DNA of 51,198 nucleotides from Flavobacteriaceae bacterium. GTDB taxonomy: Bacteria > Bacteroidota > Bacteroidia > Flavobacteriales > Flavobacteriaceae. Positions 28,018 to 36,788 of this stretch are shown here, in pieces. The notes beneath the pieces were generated by a model. It made no database searches and had not been told where the DNA came from. It saw nothing but the letters and a program-made list of their open reading frames with translations. Positions within the stretch are counted from its first letter, which is position 1; the number at the start of each line of letters is the position of its first letter. The stretch lies in the NCBI GenBank assembly GCA_002691685.1, contig NZIQ01000004.1:1-51198 (forward strand), written 5' to 3'. Both the position numbers and the translations under genes were made by a program.

Positions 28018-28887
28018 TTAAAAGAGATCGTATAGTACAGGGCGCACGATGATAATTCCTGTACACCTGTTGATTCCTTGGGCAAATTTATAGAGGGGCT
28101 TTTTAGAAATTACAACACTACCAGAACTCGAGGCATGAAGCAGATGTATTTTCTTATTCTTTTCTATGGCAATCCCCGTATGTGTTACATCTAAGCCATC
28201 TATATTGGTGGCAAAAGCGATTATATCTCCCTCTTCAATAGCAGCTGTTTTTATGTCGTCTAATTCTAAAACCGCATAGCGCATGGGGTTTAGAGCCTTT
28301 TCAATCTCAACCCATTCTTCAAATATTTGATCGTCTTTAAGCGCGCTATAACTTGAGCGATGGCTGCTCATAAAATCCAATATTTTTTCGATAGTGCTTC
28401 CTCCTAAGTCTTGGGTAATATCAAAGACGTATCCCTTTTTTTCATTGTTTTGAATCCACTCTGTAAAGTAGTGCAAACGAGAGGTATACCCAGCTCTTTC
28501 ACGGTTTCTGTATCTTATGTCTTCCAAAAGTTGAGCGTAAGTCTTTAAATGGTTTTCTTCTGTGGTAAACACCTCTAAGTTTTCGTATTGCAAAAAGTAA
28601 AGGCTGAGGCTATTTTCGACAAAGGTGGTGCAGTCAAAGGCACTAAAATTTAAGACCAAGGGTTCATCTTGAAATCCCTCAATAGTATGCGCAACGTAAG
28701 GGCTTCCAAGAAATGAAGTTCCTATTTCTGAAATGTTCTCAAAGTATGAATTCGCACCTTGCCCTGCAACTAAGGCGTTGAGTCGCTCTTGGTCGCTTTC
28801 ATTGAATACCATTTCTTGGGCCAAGCACAGTTGAGACCCAATTAAAACTGGAAAAAACAAGAATATTTTAGCGATAGACATAAACAA
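28018..28887 (-). CDS. DUF1460 (N-acetylmuramoyl-L-alanine amidase-like) exported protein
   Basis: A 289-residue NlpC/P60-related protein of the DUF1460 family, whose characterised Bacteroides member cleaves a muropeptide amide bond. The signal peptide is IAKIFLFFPVLIGSQLCLAQ. The catalytic Cys lies in SAFDCTTFVENSLSLY (about 82), the catalytic His in LDVTHTGIAIEKN near 235, with LLHASSSGSVVISKKPL near 251 containing the next conserved residues. An internal ATG two codons downstream (28881) is an equally good start. It probably acts in the periplasm on peptidoglycan fragments. No operon partner is visible. Confidence 0.85.
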   Translation of the reverse strand: MFMSIAKIFLFFPVLIGSQLCLAQEMVFNESDQERLNALVAGQGANSYFENISEIGTSFLGSPYVAHTIEGFQDEPLVLNFSAFDCTTFVENSLSLYFLQYENLEVFTTEENHLKTYAQLLEDIRYRNRERAGYTSRLHYFTEWIQNNEKKGYVFDITQDLGGSTIEKILDFMSSHRSSYSALKDDQIFEEWVEIEKALNPMRYAVLELDDIKTAAIEEGDIIAFATNIDGLDVTHTGIAIEKNKKIHLLHASSSGSVVISKKPLYKFAQGINRCTGIIIVRPVLYDLF

Positions 28888-28913
28888 ATATAGCTTTTAG
28901 ACATAGCAAGTTG

Positions 28914-28921
28914 TATTTTTG
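28914..28921 (+). promoter_or_regulatory. Minus-7 box of hemH
   Basis: TATTTTTG is an exact TAnnTTTG match, 14 bases before the GTG start of hemH. The same short distance is seen for hemA and hflX. Confidence 0.55.
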
Positions 28922-28935
28922 AAAAAAAAGAAATT

Positions 28936-29970
28936 GTGAAAAAGGGTGTATTACTTGTAAATCTGGGTTCTCCAGATGCTCCTACCAAGAAAGCCGTTCG
29001 ACCTTATTTAGATGAATTTTTAATGGATTCAAGGGTTATTGATGCTCCAAAAGCACTTAGAGCATTATTGGTTAAAGGAATCATTTTGAACACACGACCA
29101 AGACGCTCAGCTAAGGCATATTCAAAGATTTGGTGGGATGAAGGCTCACCTCTAATCGTAATTTCAGAGCGCTTTCAAGAAAAACTAAAAAAGTATTTAG
29201 ATTTACCTATTGCTTTGGGAATGCGCTATGGTTCAATGAGTATTTGCAAAGCTTTGCAAGAGCTACATGACCAAGGTGTTGAAGACACCTTGTTGGTGCC
29301 GCTCTATCCCCAATACGCCATGAGTTCTTATGAAACTGTTGTGGTAAAAACCCTTGAAGAACAGCAAAAGCATTTTTCTGATATGAAAATCAACACACTT
29401 CCTGCTTTTTACAATCAGGAAGATTACATAAAAGTTCTAGGAGATCATATTGCTAAGGAGCTCGAAGATTTTGAATACGACCAATTGCTCTTTTCATACC
29501 ATGGAATTCCAGAAAGACATATAAGAAAATCAGACCCCACTAAATTTCATTGCAAAATCGACGGGTCTTGTTGCAGCATAAGTTCTGTAGCTCATCACAG
29601 CTGTTACAGGCACCAGTGCTACACGACTACCAAACTGATCGGCGAACATTTGCAACTCGAAGATGAAAAAATTGCAACTTCATTTCAATCTCGAATAGCG
29701 GGAGATACTTGGCTAAAACCCTATACTGATTACGAATTTGAGCGTTTCGCGAAAGAAGATAAAACACGATTAGCTGTTGTCACACCTGCCTTTGTCGCCG
29801 ACTGTTTAGAAACATTAGAAGAAATCGCGATGGAAGGAGAAGAGGAATTCGTAGAAGCTGGAGGAAAGGAGTTTAAGCATATCTCTTGTTTAAACGACAG
29901 TGATTCATGGGTAGCCCTAATGGCCAAGTGGATTTCACACTGGGAGCAACACGCTAAACTTCCATTTTAA
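28936..29970 (+). CDS. hemH: Ferrochelatase
   Basis: Inserts Fe2+ into protoporphyrin IX. The 344-residue protein starts at GTG (28936); the upstream TTG is followed at once by TGA and is excluded. Motifs: GVLLVNLGSPDAPTKKAVRP at the N terminus, the catalytic His in LLFSYHGIPERHI near 192, a Cys/His-rich stretch (HCKIDGSCC, HHSCYRHQCY, about 210-235) common in Bacteroidota enzymes, TSFQSRIAGDTWLKPYTD near 250 and VVTPAFVADCLETLEEI near 285. It is separate from the main heme operon but next to its putative regulator. Its stop overlaps the MATE start (TAATG). Confidence 0.96.
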   Translation: MKKGVLLVNLGSPDAPTKKAVRPYLDEFLMDSRVIDAPKALRALLVKGIILNTRPRRSAKAYSKIWWDEGSPLIVISERFQEKLKKYLDLPIALGMRYGSMSICKALQELHDQGVEDTLLVPLYPQYAMSSYETVVVKTLEEQQKHFSDMKINTLPAFYNQEDYIKVLGDHIAKELEDFEYDQLLFSYHGIPERHIRKSDPTKFHCKIDGSCCSISSVAHHSCYRHQCYTTTKLIGEHLQLEDEKIATSFQSRIAGDTWLKPYTDYEFERFAKEDKTRLAVVTPAFVADCLETLEEIAMEGEEEFVEAGGKEFKHISCLNDSDSWVALMAKWISHWEQHAKLPF

Positions 29971-31355
29971 TGGCTAAAGCAAGTCCAAAAGAACTAGGTG
30001 AAAAACCTATTGGATCTTTATTGATCAAACAATCGATTCCAGCCTCTATAGGAATACTCGCTATGTCACTGAATATATTAGTTGACAGCATTTTCGTTGG
30101 AAATTGGATTGGTCCAACTGCCTTGGCCGCTATAAATGTGGTTTTACCGGTTTCTTTTTTTATAGGTGCTATTGGAATGGCTATAGGAGTTGGTGGGTCA
30201 AGCGTACTTTCTAGGGCCTTGGGAGCAAAAGACGATACCAAAGCCTTAAAAACCTTCGGAAATCAAATCAGTCTGACCCTTCTGGTTTGCGTGAGCATGG
30301 TCATTTTTGGATTGATTTTTATGGAAAGTCTAATCCCTGCTTTTGGAGGATTGGGAGCCATTTACCAGCCGGCAAGAGTTTATTATGAGGTCGTATTATA
30401 TGGGGTTCCTTTCTTAGCCTTTTGTATGATGGGAAATACAGTCATTCGCGCCGAGGGTCAACCTAGACACGCCATGATTGCGATGATAATTCCTTCTATT
30501 GCCAATTTAGTCTTAGATGTCCTCTTTATATACTATTTAGATTTAGGGATGTTGGGTGCCGCTTGGGCGACTACCGCTGGTTACTTTTTTTGCTTTGCAT
30601 ATGTTTTATTTTTCTTTTTAAAACACTCTAATCTAGTGCCTAAGAAATCAGATTTTAGTTTTGATATGGGCATCTTAAAAGAAATGAGTTCGCTCTCTTT
30701 TGTCACTTTGTCAAGACAGGCCATTTCAAGTGTTATTTACCTTATCATGAATACACTGCTCTTTAGACTTGGAGCAGAGGCTCTTATTGCCGTTTACGCC
30801 ATAATTGGTCGTATGCTGATGTTTGCCTTATTTCCTGTTTTTGGGGTTACCCAAGGGTTCCTTCCGATTGCGGGATACAACTACGGTGCAAAACTATACG
30901 ACCGCGTTCGTGAGAGCATCACCAAAGCCATTCTATACGCCTCAGGGGTGGCCACCTTGGTTTTTATCTTCTTGTTTGTTTTTCCCGCCGAAATTGCTGC
31001 CTTGTTTTTGGGAAGTGGAGATAATTTAAGTCAAGAAGCTATGGATATTCGCACAATGGTAATCGAAAAGGTGCCTATCGCAATGCGATGGGTTTTTGGT
31101 GCTAGCCCAATAATTGCGATTCAACTCATTGGAGCAGGTTATTTTCAAGCAATAGGTAAAGTGAAGCCTGCACTATGGCTTACACTACTTAGGCAAGGAT
31201 TATTACTTATGCCTTTGCTATTTATTCTGCCTCCATATCTCGGAGAAAAAGGCGTATGGCAATCGTTCTTTTTTGCGGATGTTTTGGCCACACTAATTAC
31301 AGCCTACTTCTTGTATCGTGAAATTACTATGAATCTATCGTCGGTATCTAAATAG
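29970..31355 (+). CDS. MATE family efflux transporter
   Basis: A 461-residue membrane protein with twelve predicted helices in two similar halves, coupling Na+ or H+ influx to export of cationic compounds. Typical stretches: IPASIGILAMSLNILVDSIF at about 18-37, GPTALAAINVVLPVSF, GNTVIRAEGQPRHAMIAMII near 155 and GVTQGFLPIAGYNYGAK near 290. It is translationally coupled to hemH (one-base overlap), so export of a porphyrin or heme-related compound is possible, but substrate cannot be read from sequence. The last 21 bases overlap the convergent small coiled-coil gene. Confidence 0.93.
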   Translation: MAKASPKELGEKPIGSLLIKQSIPASIGILAMSLNILVDSIFVGNWIGPTALAAINVVLPVSFFIGAIGMAIGVGGSSVLSRALGAKDDTKALKTFGNQISLTLLVCVSMVIFGLIFMESLIPAFGGLGAIYQPARVYYEVVLYGVPFLAFCMMGNTVIRAEGQPRHAMIAMIIPSIANLVLDVLFIYYLDLGMLGAAWATTAGYFFCFAYVLFFFLKHSNLVPKKSDFSFDMGILKEMSSLSFVTLSRQAISSVIYLIMNTLLFRLGAEALIAVYAIIGRMLMFALFPVFGVTQGFLPIAGYNYGAKLYDRVRESITKAILYASGVATLVFIFLFVFPAEIAALFLGSGDNLSQEAMDIRTMVIEKVPIAMRWVFGASPIIAIQLIGAGYFQAIGKVKPALWLTLLRQGLLLMPLLFILPPYLGEKGVWQSFFFADVLATLITAYFLYREITMNLSSVSK

Positions 31356-31643
31356 ACCTCTTTTTCGGTTTATGACCGTTTGCTTGACAGATGATGCTTC
31401 TGCTTGTTCTTGTTGCTCAGTGTCAGTTTCAATAGAAAGATCTTTTGTAGTTTCTTCTAACTCTACTTTCTTAATTTCTGACTTAAGTGTTGCCAAGACT
31501 TCTCTTGCCATTTCTCGAGCTTTGAACTCAGTATCTCTCAATTTACTGGCTTCAGTATTTTTCTGGTGCATGCGCTCTTTCATTTTAGGCATGTAATACT
31601 GAAGAATTTCTTCTGAATTTTTAAATGATTTCTTGTTCTCCAT
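31335..31643 (-). CDS. Small coiled-coil protein paired with the proteasome-like gene
   Basis: A 102-residue, highly charged protein with no recognised family. From the ATG at 31643 it reads MENKKSFKNSEEILQYYMPK; the longer frame to 31721 adds 26 residues that lie in the upstream gene. Residues about 10-65 form a helix with coiled-coil character (KMKERMHQKNTEASKLRD), an acidic Glu/Gln-rich stretch follows (DTEQQEQAEA), and the tail is basic (NRKRGLFRYRR). It overlaps the upstream gene by 23 bases, which suggests translational coupling and a shared complex or regulation. Its 3' end overlaps the convergent MATE gene by 21 bases. Confidence 0.62.
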   Translation of the reverse strand: MENKKSFKNSEEILQYYMPKMKERMHQKNTEASKLRDTEFKAREMAREVLATLKSEIKKVELEETTKDLSIETDTEQQEQAEASSVKQTVINRKRGLFRYRR

Positions 31644-32940
31644 GACGTTTATATTTATTGAAGAATTTATAATTATCCTGACGGTCAAAGTAGTTTTTCC
31701 TTCTGATCCACACAAAACCATCCCCTTTTGAGATTACAGCTACATCTACAGGTCCACCAACGGTTTCATCTTCTGTTGAGTATTTCTTTTTAATACAAGT
31801 CAAATGAACTAAACTCTCAGCGAGTTCAGCCAATTCGTCCTTGGCCATAACCGAAGTTACAGTGAGTACTGGATTGATGTTGTACTCTTTCATAAAGCGG
31901 TTAATGTTGGACTTGTATTTTTTGTAAGCCTTGAGACTTTTCGCCTTGATTGCTTTGTGAATTTGATTTTCTTGTTCGTCATCAATGAGATCCTCTACTT
32001 CGTCTAATATGAGTTGTGGTAATTCTGAAACGAAGTATTTAAAGAAGAAATCATTATAACTCATTAAATAAGGAGAAATACCGTCAATGAACGTGCGCAT
32101 GACCTCATCTTGTGCAAAGGGCATAATTAGCGCTGTGTTTTGATGCGTTACCTTTTTGTACTCTTCTTTTTTGAATTTAAGCACACCAAATAGAAGTCCA
32201 AATATTTTTAAGGGCTGTACTCTTGGAAAAATATCTTTGTCGCCAAATCCAGACATGACCACACCAGTATAATCGTATTCTTGAGAATTTTCTGGATGAT
32301 AGATGAACAAATATGTAGCCAGTTGCTTTAGATTTTCTTTTGTTTTGTCATCCAAAGGAAATATTTCAAAAAGCTCTGCTATAATTTGATCGATATGACC
32401 GCCTAACTTTTGATTAATGAGTTCACCGTATTTGTCTGGTTTATTAACATAGGTTTCCCCATTCACGTACTTCTCTAATTCTTCTTCAACGATATCTGCA
32501 AATAGTTTTTTGATATCCTCTTCGTTGATTTCAGATTGATTTTCAAAAAAACTAAAGTCTAATCGATGAGATAGGGTCTCGATGATCAGACTTTCAAAGT
32601 AATCATCGACTCTACTTAAGGCGTATTTAACTTGAAGTTCTTCTGGAAAAAGTTCTTGATTATTTTCAAGGAATTCTACCAACAGTTTTCCATAGTCTTC
32701 AAGCTGATTTTGCTGTTGATTACCTAGGGTTTCTCTAAACATTTTGATGAGTGTTTCCCAAGGGATACCCATGAAGGTCGCAGAGCTATAAATCATTACA
32801 CCTACAGCGTGTTTAGCCCCAAGAGATAATATCTTATTTGCATGAGTATAAATTGGTCTTCCACCAGAGTATGCAGTGGCTGCCGAGTCTGCCGCCAAAG
32901 CTACGGCCTGACGATTCATAATCGCTACTTCAGTTGTCAT
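31621..32940 (-). CDS. Putative standalone proteasome/HslV-like Ntn-hydrolase with large insertion
   Basis: A 439-residue protein of no established function known to me. The N terminus reads M-TTEVAIMNRQAVALAADSA, very like the first strands of proteasome beta subunits. If Met1 is removed, Thr2 becomes the N-terminal nucleophile; Asp18 then falls at proteasome position 17, Lys36 at 35 (33 in proteasomes) and VGVMIYSSATFMG (46-58) at the Gly47 region. A GFGDKDIFP segment (231-239) and GGPVDVAVISKGDGFVWI (about 395-412) resemble later core strands. Residues about 60-220 and 240-380 are mostly helical insertions, doubling the usual 180-250 length. No ATPase partner is adjacent. Activity is inferred, not shown. 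Confidence 0.65.
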   Translation of the reverse strand: MTTEVAIMNRQAVALAADSAATAYSGGRPIYTHANKILSLGAKHAVGVMIYSSATFMGIPWETLIKMFRETLGNQQQNQLEDYGKLLVEFLENNQELFPEELQVKYALSRVDDYFESLIIETLSHRLDFSFFENQSEINEEDIKKLFADIVEEELEKYVNGETYVNKPDKYGELINQKLGGHIDQIIAELFEIFPLDDKTKENLKQLATYLFIYHPENSQEYDYTGVVMSGFGDKDIFPRVQPLKIFGLLFGVLKFKKEEYKKVTHQNTALIMPFAQDEVMRTFIDGISPYLMSYNDFFFKYFVSELPQLILDEVEDLIDDEQENQIHKAIKAKSLKAYKKYKSNINRFMKEYNINPVLTVTSVMAKDELAELAESLVHLTCIKKKYSTEDETVGGPVDVAVISKGDGFVWIRRKNYFDRQDNYKFFNKYKRHGEQEII

Positions 32941-32985
32941 AAATTCAGGTTCTTTTAGGCCTTAAATAAGACCACATTTTCGATT

Positions 32986-33029
32986 CTAAAATTAAATTAA
33001 TGCTTTTATAATCTTTTTTCTAATTTTAG
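32986..33029. promoter_or_regulatory. Divergent promoter pair, TAATTTTAG on both strands
   Basis: TAATTTTAG occurs on the minus strand (32986-32994) towards the proteasome-like gene and on the plus strand (33021-33029) towards the BNR-repeat gene. Both differ from TAnnTTTG by one base at the same position. Distances to the start codons (about 45 and 21 bases) are suitable for minus-7 boxes. The shared sequence and close spacing suggest joint control of the two genes, but AT richness makes this tentative. Confidence 0.35.
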
Positions 33030-33050
33030 TTCACTAACTACAAGAATACT

Positions 33051-36000
33051 ATGAGAAATACATTGATCTTATTATCAGCCGTTTTGTCGATCGCATTAAG
33101 TATATCAACTGATACCGTTAATGCACAACGAAAGAAGAAAGCTAAAAAAACAGAAAGCATTTCATCGGACTTATACGGCAGTTTATCCTACAGACTTGTG
33201 GGACCTTTCCGAGGAGGTAGGTCTGCTGCGGTCACGGGAGTACCGAACAAACCAAATTTGTACTATATGGGAGCTACAGGTGGAGGTGTTTGGAGAACCC
33301 AAGACGCTGGAACAAGCTGGGAAAATATTTCTGACGGATATTTTGGCGGAAGTATAGGAGCTGTTGAGGTTGCTCAATCAGATCCAAATGTCATCTACGT
33401 AGGTGGTGGAGAGGTAACTGTTCGCGGAAACGTTTCTTCAGGCTACGGTGTTTTTAAATCCACAGATGCGGGAAAAACATGGGAATCTAAAGGCCTACCG
33501 AATAGTCGTCACATTCCTCGAATGAGAGTGCATCCCAAAAATGAAAATATCCTCTATGCCGCAGTTCTTGGCAATATTTACAAGGAAAGCACAGACCGAG
33601 GGGTGTATAAAAGCACAGATGGAGGAGACAATTGGTCGAAAATACTATACGCCAATGATATGGCTGGAGCCGTAGATTTAATCCTCGACCCTAACAACCC
33701 ACGAATTCTTTATGCTGCCACATGGCGTATTCAAAGAACACCCTACAGTTTGAGTAGTGGTGGTCTAGGTTCTGCGCTTTGGAAGAGTGAAGACCAAGGC
33801 GCAACTTGGACAGAAATATCTACTCATAAAGGGTTTCCTCAAGGAACACTTGGAATTATGGGGGTCACCGTATCACCCGTAAATTCTAATAGAGTTTGGG
33901 CCATTGTAGAGCACAAAGAAAAGGGAGGTTTATACCGCTCAGAAGATGGAGGTGAAACTTGGACTCAAGTCAATTCAGAGCGCAAATTAAGACAACGTGC
34001 CTGGTATTACACTAGAGTTTATGCAGATACTCAAGATGAAAATATTGTTTATGTAATGAATGTACGTTACCATAAGTCAACCGATGGAGGTAAGACCTTC
34101 CAAACCTATAATGCTCCACACGGAGACCACCACGACTTGTGGATTGCCCCTGAAAACAACCATCGAATGATTATTGGTGATGATGGAGGAGCTCAAGTCA
34201 GCAATGATCAAGGAGAAAATTGGAGCACCTATGGAAATCAACCAACAGCTCAGTTTTACAGAGTCACGACAGACAATGCCTTCCCTTATCGTATTTATGC
34301 TGCACAGCAGGATAACTCTACGGTACGAATAGAGCACAGAAGTGACGGATATGCGATTACCGAAGACAATTGGGAGCCTACTGCTGGGGGAGAATCTGCT
34401 CATATTGCGATAGACCCAGAAAACAATGATATCGTTTACGGTGGCAGTTATGGAGGATATCTCACTCGTGTGAATCATCAAACTAAAACGCAAAGAGCTA
34501 TTAATGTTTGGCCAGACAACCCTATGGGTTATGGAGCAGAGGGAATGAAGTATCGTTTTCAATGGAACTTTCCGATTATGTTTTCAAAGCACGACCCTAA
34601 AAAGCTTTACACCTTCTCTAACCACGTTCACATGACAACAAACGAAGGTCAAAGTTGGGAGTTGTTAAGTGATGATTTAACCCGAAATGATCCTACTAAA
34701 CTGGTATCTTCCGGAGGACCAATCACTCAAGATAACACAGGAGTCGAATATTATTGTACCATTTTTGCCGCAGGAGAAAGCCCATTGAGAGAAGGCCTCA
34801 TGTGGGTGGGTAGTGATGATGGATTGATTCACCTTACTCAAGATGGCGGAAAGTCATGGAATAATGTTACCCCTGCTCAAATGCCAGAGTGGAATATGAT
34901 CAATAGTATCGAACCATCAGCCTTTGATGAGGGTACCTGTTATGTAGCAGCTACTCGATATAAAATGGGAGATTTCAAACCTTATTTGTATAAGACTACA
35001 GATTACGGTCAGACATGGACTGAGATTACAAATGGAATTGACGACGAGCACTTTACAAGAGTCTTACGTGAAGACCCGAACCGAAAAGGCTTGCTTTACG
35101 CAGGTACAGAGACAGGCATGTACATCTCTTTTGACGATGGTGCCAATTGGAGATCATTTCAGCTCGATTTACCTATTGTACCAATTACTGATTTGACCAT
35201 TAAAGACGAAAACCTCATTGTAGCGACTCAAGGTCGAAGCTTGTACATCATAGATGATTTAAGTGTACTGCATCAACTAGAGGTTGCCGATAATGCCGCT
35301 GACTTTAAACTATTCACCCCTAAAGACAGCTATAGAACAAAAGGAGGAGGACGATCTTTTGGTAACACTGCACTAACTGCAGGAGCCAATCACCCCTCTG
35401 GAGTAGTGACTCATTTTTATATAAAAGACATGGATGCTAAAGATGAAGTGAGTTTGACCTATACAAAAGCAGGAGATACCCTTGCACATTTTAGCACAAA
35501 AGCCAAAGAGCGCAACAAAAAATTAAGTGCGCAAAAAGGAGCAAATACACATAATTGGAATACGCGTTCAGATGGAGCAGAGCGACTTCCAGGTATGATT
35601 TTATGGGCTGCAAGTCTTGGCGGAGCGAAAGCCGTTCCTGGAGATTATATGGTTCACCTCAATATCAATGGCACGACCCAATCACAGGACTTCAAAATAG
35701 TACCCGATCCAAGGGCTGAGGTCAGTGTTGCTCAAATGAAAGAGCAATATGACTTTATCAACGATGTCAATCTAACTGTAGATAAGGCGCACCAATCTAT
35801 CAAGAAGATTAGAAGTATCAATTCTAAATTAAGTGCTTTTATAAAACAACACGGAGATGACGGAAAGGTAAGCGCTTTAGTAGAAAAAGCAAAAGCCTTA
35901 AAAGAGTCCTTTTCGACCGTAGAAAAAGCACTTTATCAAACTCAAAACAGATCCGGACAAGATCCGCTAAACTTCCCAATTCGATTAACCAATAAATTAG

Positions 36001-36191
36001 CTCATGTGAATAGTCTAGTTGGAAGAGACGATTTTCCGCCTACAGCACAAGACAAAGCCGTTGCAGCTGAACTCACTCAAAAAATAAATGAGCAATTAGA
36101 AGATTTCAACGCTCTTGTTGATCAAGAGATGAAAGAATTCAATACTGAGTTCAACAAAGCCGAATTAGATTATCTGGCGATAGAAGAATAG
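33051..36191 (+). CDS. Secreted VPS10/BNR-repeat protein (sortilin-like beta-propeller)
   Basis: A 1046-residue exported protein. The signal peptide is ILLSAVLSIALSISTDTVNAQ. It is followed by two seven-bladed-type propellers (about 40-740) built from BNR/Asp-box repeats: TQDAGTSWENI, STDAGKTWES, STDGGDNWSK, SEDQGATWTEI, SEDGGETWTQV, STDGGKTFQTY, SNDQGENWSTY, TQDGGKSWNNV, TTDYGQTWTEI and FDDGANWRSF. A beta-sandwich region (about 760-890) and a helical C-terminal domain (about 900-1040) complete the layout usual for this Bacteroidota family. Catalytic activity is not evident; it is often annotated as glycosyl hydrolase without proof. A terminator follows immediately. Confidence 0.9.
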   Translation: MRNTLILLSAVLSIALSISTDTVNAQRKKKAKKTESISSDLYGSLSYRLVGPFRGGRSAAVTGVPNKPNLYYMGATGGGVWRTQDAGTSWENISDGYFGGSIGAVEVAQSDPNVIYVGGGEVTVRGNVSSGYGVFKSTDAGKTWESKGLPNSRHIPRMRVHPKNENILYAAVLGNIYKESTDRGVYKSTDGGDNWSKILYANDMAGAVDLILDPNNPRILYAATWRIQRTPYSLSSGGLGSALWKSEDQGATWTEISTHKGFPQGTLGIMGVTVSPVNSNRVWAIVEHKEKGGLYRSEDGGETWTQVNSERKLRQRAWYYTRVYADTQDENIVYVMNVRYHKSTDGGKTFQTYNAPHGDHHDLWIAPENNHRMIIGDDGGAQVSNDQGENWSTYGNQPTAQFYRVTTDNAFPYRIYAAQQDNSTVRIEHRSDGYAITEDNWEPTAGGESAHIAIDPENNDIVYGGSYGGYLTRVNHQTKTQRAINVWPDNPMGYGAEGMKYRFQWNFPIMFSKHDPKKLYTFSNHVHMTTNEGQSWELLSDDLTRNDPTKLVSSGGPITQDNTGVEYYCTIFAAGESPLREGLMWVGSDDGLIHLTQDGGKSWNNVTPAQMPEWNMINSIEPSAFDEGTCYVAATRYKMGDFKPYLYKTTDYGQTWTEITNGIDDEHFTRVLREDPNRKGLLYAGTETGMYISFDDGANWRSFQLDLPIVPITDLTIKDENLIVATQGRSLYIIDDLSVLHQLEVADNAADFKLFTPKDSYRTKGGGRSFGNTALTAGANHPSGVVTHFYIKDMDAKDEVSLTYTKAGDTLAHFSTKAKERNKKLSAQKGANTHNWNTRSDGAERLPGMILWAASLGGAKAVPGDYMVHLNINGTTQSQDFKIVPDPRAEVSVAQMKEQYDFINDVNLTVDKAHQSIKKIRSINSKLSAFIKQHGDDGKVSALVEKAKALKESFSTVEKALYQTQNRSGQDPLNFPIRLTNKLAHVNSLVGRDDFPPTAQDKAVAAELTQKINEQLEDFNALVDQEMKEFNTEFNKAELDYLAIEE

Positions 36192-36201
36192 TTCAAAAAA
36201 T

Positions 36202-36228
36202 AAGCCGGACCTTTAGTCCGGTTTTTTT
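36202..36228 (+). terminator. Intrinsic terminator after the BNR-repeat gene
   Basis: CCGGAC (36205-36210) and GTCCGG (36216-36221) form a perfect stem with a CTTTA loop, extended by A-T and G-U pairs, followed by seven T. It ends eight bases before the hemJ ATG, so hemJ needs its own promoter or readthrough. Confidence 0.85.
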
Positions 36229-36236
36229 AAAGTTAT

Positions 36237-36782
36237 ATGTTTTACAATTACCTTAAGGCATTTCACCTCATTTTTGTCATCACTTGGTTTGCAGGTTTAT
36301 TCTACATGCCAAGATTGTTCATCTATCACATTGAGGCACAAGAAAAAGGCGAAATTGAGAAAAAGGTGTTGTCAGCGCAGTTTAAACTCATGGCCAAGCG
36401 ACTTTGGTTTATCATCACATGGCCAAGTGCAATTCTCGCTACCCTATTTGCCATTGCATTACTCTATGTAATGCCGGGATGGCTTTCTCAGGGATGGATG
36501 CATGCTAAGCTAGCCTTTGTTTTGCTTTTATTTCTCTATCACTACAGAACGCATTTGATTTACGGTCAATTGCAAAGAGATGAGTTCAGATATAGTGCTC
36601 GTTATATGCGACTTTGGAATGAGGGAGCAACCTTACTTTTATTTGCAATTGTTTTTTTGGTCATCTTAAAAAACACATTGAACGGTTTGTTTGCACTTAT
36701 AAGCCTCTTGCTTTTGGCTATATCTTTGATGCTGGGTATTCGTTGGTATAGGAAAGTAAGAGAAAAAAACCCCAACGCCTAA
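36237..36782 (+). CDS. hemJ: Protoporphyrinogen IX oxidase HemJ (CopD-like)
   Basis: A 181-residue inner-membrane protein with four or five helices, matching the HemJ family that oxidises protoporphyrinogen IX to protoporphyrin IX. The N terminus MFYNYLKAFHLIFVITWFAG contains the conserved His10 in helix 1, and MAKRLWFIITWPS near 57 carries the conserved basic residues before helix 2. The step fits between HemF and HemH in this window, and neither hemG nor hemY is seen. It begins eight bases after the terminator and is followed at six bases by the histidine kinase gene. Confidence 0.9.
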   Translation: MFYNYLKAFHLIFVITWFAGLFYMPRLFIYHIEAQEKGEIEKKVLSAQFKLMAKRLWFIITWPSAILATLFAIALLYVMPGWLSQGWMHAKLAFVLLLFLYHYRTHLIYGQLQRDEFRYSARYMRLWNEGATLLLFAIVFLVILKNTLNGLFALISLLLLAISLMLGIRWYRKVREKNPNA

Positions 36783-36788
36783 TTTAAA

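Noticed and set aside
31335-31643. C-terminal HbYX-like proteasome docking motif on the coiled-coil partner
   Set aside because: The tail ends Tyr-Arg-Arg, so Tyr is not the penultimate residue and the motif is not met.
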